Below the pieces are notes generated by a model. It was not told where the DNA came from and ran no database searches. It saw only the letters and a list, made by a program, of their open reading frames with translations. Made by a program: the position numbers and the translations under genes. Source: Hyphomicrobiales bacterium (GTDB taxonomy: Bacteria > Pseudomonadota > Alphaproteobacteria > Rhizobiales > Beijerinckiaceae). Taken from it: a stretch of 5,047 nucleotides of DNA. Location of the stretch: contig JAQGKN010000287.1 of assembly GCA_028290085.1 (NCBI GenBank), positions 1 through 5,047 on the forward strand. Direction: 5' to 3'. Below are positions 1-5,047 of the stretch, one piece after another. Numbering within the stretch: position 1 is the stretch's first letter; the number at the start of each line of letters is the position of its first letter.

Positions 1-85
1 TTACCGCCGCCATGTCGCCGCCACCCTCGTCCGGCGCGCGCTGTTGCAAGCGATGCAACGCGCCCCTGCGGAGATTCAGTCATGA
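1..85 (+). CDS. C-terminal fragment of molybdenum hydroxylase FAD-binding subunit (CoxM/CutM-like)
   Basis: Partial gene; its start lies upstream of the window. Reading from base 2 gives 27 codons beginning YRRHVAATLVRRAL and ending in TGA at 83-85. In medium (FAD) subunits of CO dehydrogenase/xanthine dehydrogenase-type enzymes, a 'YRRH-x-A-x-x-LVRRAL' stretch is the usual C-terminal end, within the CO_deh_flav_C domain. That family role is to take electrons from the iron-sulfur subunit through FAD and pass them to the final acceptor. The stop overlaps the start of the next gene (ATGA at 82-85), which indicates an operon with translational coupling. The identification rests on a short tail plus the perfectly fitting M-S-L gene order; the FAD-binding motifs themselves are outside the window. 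Confidence 0.8.
   Translation, partial: YRRHVAATLVRRALLQAMQRAPAEIQS
70..73 (+). promoter_or_regulatory. Ribosome binding site of the [2Fe-2S] subunit gene
   Basis: GGAG lies 8 nt before the ATG at 82, inside the last codons of the FAD-subunit gene. It fixes the start of the iron-sulfur subunit at the ATG overlapping the upstream stop. Confidence 0.6.
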
Positions 86-561
86 CGCCGGTCGAGATTC
101 ATTTCACCATCAACGGCGCCCGCATGACGCGCAGCGTCAGTCCACGCCTGACGCTGGCCGACTTCCTGCGCCACGACCTCGATCTCAAGGGTACGCATCT
201 GGGCTGCGAACACGGCGTCTGCGGCGCCTGCACTGTGCTTGTCGAGGGCGCAAGCGTGCGCTCGTGCCTCATGCTCGCCGCGCAGATCGACGGGTTCGAA
301 GTGCGCACTGTAGAGGGACTTGCCAGTGCCGACGGCACGCTCAGCCCGCTGCAATCGGCGTTTCATGACAATCACGGCCTGCAATGCGGCTTCTGCACGC
401 CGGGCATGCTGATGACGCTCACCGAATTGCTCGCAGAGACCCAATCCCCGTCGGAAGACGAGATCCGCGATGCCATTTCCGGCAACATCTGCCGCTGCAC
501 GGGCTACCAGAGCATCGTCGAAGCCGCGCAGGACGCCGCGACCCGCCTCGGAGGCAAGTGA
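82..561 (+). CDS. Molybdenum hydroxylase [2Fe-2S] iron-sulfur subunit (CoxS/CutS-like)
   Basis: Complete 159-residue small subunit, the usual length for CoxS-type proteins (about 155-170). It carries the two [2Fe-2S] clusters that relay electrons from the molybdenum site to FAD in the cytoplasmic hydroxylase. The N-terminal half is a plant-ferredoxin-like fold with cluster ligands C42, C47, C50 and C62 ([12 protein letters not shown], then C62). The C-terminal half is the [2Fe-2S]-binding helical domain with C102, C105, C137 and C139 (QCGFCTPGM and NICRCTGY). All eight expected cysteines are present. The start ATG overlaps the stop of the FAD subunit, has a GGAG 8 nt upstream, and gives the normal family N-terminus. 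The large-subunit gene follows after 5 nt, so the three form one M-S-L operon. The small subunit says nothing about substrate; CO, nicotinate, isoquinoline, aldehyde and xanthine enzymes all share this architecture. Confidence 0.95.
   Translation: MTPVEIHFTINGARMTRSVSPRLTLADFLRHDLDLKGTHLGCEHGVCGACTVLVEGASVRSCLMLAAQIDGFEVRTVEGLASADGTLSPLQSAFHDNHGLQCGFCTPGMLMTLTELLAETQSPSEDEIRDAISGNICRCTGYQSIVEAAQDAATRLGGK
550..554 (+). promoter_or_regulatory. Ribosome binding site of the large-subunit gene
   Basis: GGAGG lies within the last codons of the iron-sulfur subunit gene. Spacing to the ATG at 567 is 12 nt, which is long. Spacing to an in-frame GTG at 558 is only 3 nt, which is too short, so the ATG is preferred but not certain. 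Confidence 0.5.
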
Positions 562-566
562 CACAT

Positions 567-2891
<2,325 letters not shown>

Positions 2892-2895
2892 GCCA

Positions 2896-3864
2896 CTATC
2901 GCATGGCTTGCGTGAGGAACTTCGCGTCGATGATGGTGGCGATGGACAAGGGCGATGTCAGCTCCTTGTTCGCAATCAGCGAGTCGACAACCGCCTGCAA
3001 TCCGGCTTCCGACAGGGCGGCGTCGCGCGCGATGATGCCCTTGTCCTGATAAAACTGGTATATGCGCTCTGCCGTGTTGCGGTCGGAATTATTGTACTTC
3101 ATGAAAATCGCCAGCACCTCCTCGCGGTTGGCCGGATCGTAGAAGAATTTCGATGCGCTGATGAAAGCGCGCAGGAAGCCGACGACCAAATCGTTGTGCG
3201 TCTTCGCCCAGTCCGAGTTCACGAAGACATTGTTCTGCGCCCAGACCGGCACGTAATCGGGCGCGGTGCCCAGATCCGTATATCCGCCATCCAGTGCCAC
3301 AAGATCATTGGGATTGGTGAGGACAGCCGCCCCGACCGCGCCGCTCACCAATTGCGCGAAACGCGCCGGGGTCGTGCCCGCATAGACGAGATCGTAATCG
3401 GCGTCCTTCAGCCCGTTTTTGCGCGCCATGATGCGGAAGAAGAACAGCGTCTGGTCGCTGGGGCCACCGACCGACACCGTCTTGCCTTTGAGATCAGCCC
3501 AGCCGTGCACATCCTTGTTGCCTAGAACGCGGAACGGCGCCGCCGTCACCGCGCCCGCGATGATGGAGATCGGCGCACCCTGCGCAATGGCGCGCACCGT
3601 CTGATCGGTCGCAGCAATGCTGATGTCGAGAGATCCGGCCAGCGTCTGTTGAACAGCCTTTGCGGCGGAGCCGGCGGCGAACCAGTTCAGCTGGATGCCA
3701 TTGGCTTCGAACAGCTTTTTCTCCATCGCGATGTACGAAACGATGGAGGTTGAATCGCTCTTGCCGGTTGTGCCGAACTGAAGTTCGGCCGCGCGCGCGT
3801 TGGTGAGGGCGAGGCCGAAAGCCACGAGTAGCGCACCCATGGCGCGTGATTGCACTTTGAGCAT
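2896..3864 (-). CDS. Periplasmic ABC transporter substrate-binding protein, NMT1/SsuA/TauA-like
   Basis: Complete 322-residue protein, typical length for this family. It should bind a small organic ligand in the periplasm and hand it to an ABC importer. Residues 1-25 form a Sec signal peptide: positive start (MLKVQSR), hydrophobic core (about 9-20, GALLVAFGLAL) and an ARA cleavage site before A26. There is no lipobox cysteine, so it should be soluble. The mature part begins LQFGTTGKSDSTS and continues with features common in these two-lobed type II binding proteins: AMEKKLFEANGIQLNWF (46-62), the GSLDISIAATDQ segment (77-88), DLKGKTVSVGGPSDQT (124-139) and ARFAQLVSGAVGAAVLTNP (167-185). The start at 3864 is chosen because GAGGAG lies 7 nt before it and the signal peptide begins there; the frame stays open to 4032, but that extension is not protein-like. 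No permease or ATPase gene adjoins it, so it may be an orphan. The ligand cannot be assigned; taurine/sulfonate, aromatic acids and pyrimidine-like compounds are all used by relatives. Confidence 0.88.
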   Translation of the reverse strand: MLKVQSRAMGALLVAFGLALTNARAAELQFGTTGKSDSTSIVSYIAMEKKLFEANGIQLNWFAAGSAAKAVQQTLAGSLDISIAATDQTVRAIAQGAPISIIAGAVTAAPFRVLGNKDVHGWADLKGKTVSVGGPSDQTLFFFRIMARKNGLKDADYDLVYAGTTPARFAQLVSGAVGAAVLTNPNDLVALDGGYTDLGTAPDYVPVWAQNNVFVNSDWAKTHNDLVVGFLRAFISASKFFYDPANREEVLAIFMKYNNSDRNTAERIYQFYQDKGIIARDAALSEAGLQAVVDSLIANKELTSPLSIATIIDAKFLTQAMR

Positions 3865-3871
3865 ACAGCTT

Positions 3872-3877
3872 CTCCTC
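3872..3877 (-). promoter_or_regulatory. Ribosome binding site of the substrate-binding protein gene
   Basis: CTCCTC on the plus strand reads GAGGAG on the minus strand, 7 nt before the ATG at 3864. This strong site selects the start with the signal peptide over the upstream in-frame ATG at 4032. Confidence 0.75.
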
Positions 3878-3887
3878 GACTGCCACG

Positions 3888-3903
3888 GCGCACAATTGTT
3901 CGC
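3888..3903. promoter_or_regulatory. Candidate operator: imperfect 16 bp palindrome upstream of the binding-protein gene
   Basis: The sequence GCGcACAATTGTtCGC has a perfect 8 bp core palindrome (ACAATTGT, 3892-3899) flanked, after one mismatched pair, by GCG/CGC. It lies 23 nt upstream of the binding-protein start codon, where a repressor of that gene could sit. It resembles the generic dyads of dimeric repressors, but I cannot assign a regulator family. Confidence 0.3.
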
Positions 3904-4021
3904 GCTGAACGCAGCAATGCACGTGCCAAGTGTGCACCCGTCGCTGACTCGCGTACAGCCGTCATGCACCGAAAATATCGAACGCGGGGTACGCGAATTT
4001 CCAGAATAGTTTAAGCTGAGA

Positions 4022-4041
4022 AGTCGCTTCACGTCGCGACT
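4022..4041. promoter_or_regulatory. Candidate operator or hairpin, AGTCGC/GCGACT dyad
   Basis: AGTCGC (4022-4027) and GCGACT (4036-4041) are perfect inverted copies separated by 8 nt. The right half also contains the 8 bp palindrome GTCGCGAC (4033-4040). No T-run follows, so it is not a terminator. The function is unknown. Confidence 0.2.
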
Positions 4042-4118
4042 CTGATGATTTCGGGTACGTGCCTGTCAGTCGTTCGTGCAATTTTTGAGCGAGTTGCTTG
4101 CTTTAATTCTCTTTTCTA

Positions 4119-4129
4119 CGGTTGAACCG
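4119..4129. promoter_or_regulatory. Candidate operator: CGGTTgAACCG palindrome before the BON/OmpA-like gene
   Basis: A perfect 11 bp odd-centred palindrome lies 20 nt before the start codon at 4150 and 9 nt before its ribosome binding site. The 1 nt centre makes a stable RNA hairpin unlikely, so a protein-binding dyad is the likelier reading if it is functional. Confidence 0.25.
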
Positions 4130-4138
4130 CAAATTATT

Positions 4139-4142
4139 GAGG
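4139..4142 (+). promoter_or_regulatory. Ribosome binding site of the BON/OmpA-like gene
   Basis: GAGG (within TGAGG) lies 7 nt before the ATG at 4150. It supports this start, which places a membrane anchor at the very N-terminus. Confidence 0.65.
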
Positions 4143-4149
4143 TTTTGCA

Positions 4150-5047
4150 ATGCATCAGCCAGGCAAATGGTGGGTAGGACTTATCCCGCTGGCGATTGTC
4201 TGGATCGCCTGCGCGATCGCCACCACTAAGCGCTTCGAGGAGAACGCCGGCGCGGCAGCCCTGGCGGCCGTCGTCGCTCTGGGCCCAGATATTCTGGATA
4301 ATCCGGGCGTCACTGTCTCTGGCCGCGATGCTACATTCACAGGCCAGACATTCGACACTCCGGACACGACGCTGAGGGCGGCGGCCGAAGGCGCTACGGG
4401 TGTCCGCCTCGTGCATGTTGCAACTGTCCCTACCCCGACAGCAAAGCCTTACACTATCGCGTTTCTTCGCGACGGTGGCGATGTGGTTCTCAGCGGCAAT
4501 GTTCCCAGCCCCTCCGAGCGCGCAGAACTTTTGGCCGCGGCGACGAAGTCCGCCGCTCCTTCGCCCGTCATCGACAAGCTCGTCTATGCGACAGGCGCGC
4601 CGCTTGGCTTCAAACTCATGGCCATGTCGGGCATCGAACAAACGGCGGCGTTGACGTCTGGCCGGATGTCGCTGTCCGACAATGGCTTTAGCATACCAGG
4701 CCTGGCCGCGACGACGCTCTCCTATGAGGCTGCTTTGTCCGCGGCCCAAAAGTTTCCTGCCGGCTTTACGCTGACGAAAGCCGACATTCTGCCGCCCCTG
4801 AAGCAACCTTACGCCTGGTCCGCGCAGAAAAATGCAGACGGTATTTCGCTTGGCGGAGATGCCCCGACGCTCGAAAGTCGCGCTGCCTCAGCGACTGCGG
4901 CTGCAGCCCTGTTCGCTGGAGCGGCGGTCAAAAACAACCTCGGCATCGCGCGCGGGGCACCCGCCGGCGATTTCGGGGCGATGACTGGGCTCGCACTCGG
5001 AGCCCTCACGCGGCTGACGAGCGGCACGGCTATCCTGACGGATGGTA
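4150..5047 (+). CDS. N-terminal part of a membrane-anchored BON-repeat protein, probably OmpA family
   Basis: Open to the window edge: 299 codons are visible, with no stop. Residues 8-24 (WVGLIPLAIVWIACAIA) form one hydrophobic segment after a short charged N-terminus, read as an uncleaved signal anchor; C21 does not sit in a good lipobox. After it come BON-like modules, small domains thought to bind phospholipid or envelope surfaces. KPYTIAFLRDGGDVVLSGNVPS (99-120) and QPYAWSAQKNADGISLGGDAP (219-239) are aligned copies 120 residues apart. GAP (149 and 269) and SGR/SGR/SGT (57, 170, 291) recur at the same period, so a third copy begins at the window edge. This anchor-plus-BON layout occurs in alphaproteobacterial proteins that end in a peptidoglycan-binding OmpA domain. 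That C-terminus would lie outside the window, so the OmpA label is inference. The gene is divergent from the binding-protein gene and has no evident link to the hydroxylase. Confidence 0.75.
   Translation, partial: MHQPGKWWVGLIPLAIVWIACAIATTKRFEENAGAAALAAVVALGPDILDNPGVTVSGRDATFTGQTFDTPDTTLRAAAEGATGVRLVHVATVPTPTAKPYTIAFLRDGGDVVLSGNVPSPSERAELLAAATKSAAPSPVIDKLVYATGAPLGFKLMAMSGIEQTAALTSGRMSLSDNGFSIPGLAATTLSYEAALSAAQKFPAGFTLTKADILPPLKQPYAWSAQKNADGISLGGDAPTLESRAASATAAAALFAGAAVKNNLGIARGAPAGDFGAMTGLALGALTRLTSGTAILTDG
4318..5047 (+). repeat. Internal protein-level repeat of about 113-121 residues (BON-like modules)
   Basis: Two nearly full copies (residues about 57-169 and 170-290) and the start of a third (from 291) can be aligned by their shared anchors: SG at 57, 170 and 291, PY at 100 and 220, GAP at 149 and 269. 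DNA-level identity is low, so this is an old domain duplication and not a recent tandem repeat. Confidence 0.65.

Larger units (their letters stand above)
3865..4149. other. Divergent intergenic regulatory region (285 bp)
   Basis: The stretch separates two divergently transcribed genes and must hold the promoter of each unless transcription enters from outside. It is visibly richer in A and T than the coding DNA, most of all at about 4081-4149. I see no convincing coding sequence: frames that cross it are extensions or antisense shadows of the neighbouring genes. I see no confident sigma-70 -35/-10 pair for either gene; TTGCTT (4094-4099) with TACGGT (4117-4122) at 17 nt spacing is the nearest candidate for the rightward gene and is weak. 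Several dyad-symmetric sequences lie here: 3888-3903, 3950-3956 with 3989-3995, 4022-4041, and 4119-4129. Confidence 0.6.

Noticed and set aside
76..564. 162-residue open frame on the minus strand over the iron-sulfur subunit gene
   Set aside because: A mirror of a gene with all eight cluster cysteines in the sense frame; the antisense product shows no family features.
384..566. Upstream extension of the large-subunit reading frame, 61 extra residues
   Set aside because: It lies inside the well-supported iron-sulfur subunit gene in another frame, and its residues (Arg/His-rich) do not resemble the hammerhead domain that begins properly after 567.
2908..3525. 205-residue plus-strand open frame opposite the binding-protein gene
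   Set aside because: The minus-strand frame has a signal peptide, a strong ribosome binding site and family motifs; the plus-strand frame is its antisense shadow.
3865..4032. 56-residue N-terminal extension of the binding protein, from the ATG at 4032
   Set aside because: It would bury the signal peptide, has no supporting ribosome binding site, is unlike coding DNA, and would occupy most of the divergent regulatory region.
4094..4122. Sigma-70 promoter TTGCTT - 17 nt - TACGGT for the BON/OmpA-like gene
   Set aside because: The -10 matches only three of six consensus bases, so I did not list it as a promoter; it is mentioned only as the nearest candidate.
4066..4806. 246-residue minus-strand open frame opposite the BON/OmpA-like gene
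   Set aside because: The plus-strand frame has a ribosome binding site, a membrane anchor and repeated modules; the minus-strand frame is Arg/Gly-rich and featureless.

Overview
The window is a high-GC bacterial chromosomal segment. Strong GC bias at third codon positions, tightly packed genes with ATGA overlaps, and the kinds of proteins encoded point to an alphaproteobacterium, probably Hyphomicrobiales (Bradyrhizobium- or Rhodopseudomonas-like). This taxonomic call is inferred from sequence character and has not been tested by a search.

Layout. (1) Positions 1-2891, plus strand: the end of a three-gene operon for a molybdenum hydroxylase of the CO dehydrogenase/xanthine dehydrogenase family, in the order M-S-L. 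Only the last 27 codons of the FAD subunit are present. They overlap the complete [2Fe-2S] subunit gene (82-561) by 4 nt, and the complete molybdopterin-binding large subunit gene (567-2891) follows after a 5 nt gap. (2) Positions 2896-3864, minus strand: a complete gene for a secreted periplasmic substrate-binding protein of the NMT1/SsuA/TauA-like ABC type. It converges on the large-subunit gene with 4 nt between the stop codons, and no permease or ATPase gene lies beside it. (3) Positions 3865-4149: a 285 bp divergent intergenic region that is less GC-rich than its surroundings and holds several dyad-symmetric elements. (4) Positions 4150-5047, plus strand: the 5' part (299 codons, open at the window edge) of a membrane-anchored protein with repeated BON-like modules, similar to the N-terminal half of alphaproteobacterial OmpA-family proteins.

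How they may work together. The hydroxylase would be a cytoplasmic M-S-L enzyme that hydroxylates an aldehyde, N-heterocycle or other small organic molecule and passes electrons Mo -> 2x[2Fe-2S] -> FAD. Its large subunit lacks the CSFR loop of true aerobic CO dehydrogenase and has a divergent RGAGYPQ loop, so the substrate cannot be read from sequence. The adjacent binding protein could deliver a substrate, but it is on the opposite strand with its own upstream region, so the link is by position only. The BON/OmpA-like gene looks like an unrelated cell-envelope gene that shares only the divergent regulatory region. I found no tRNA, rRNA, CRISPR array, insertion sequence or classic intrinsic terminator.
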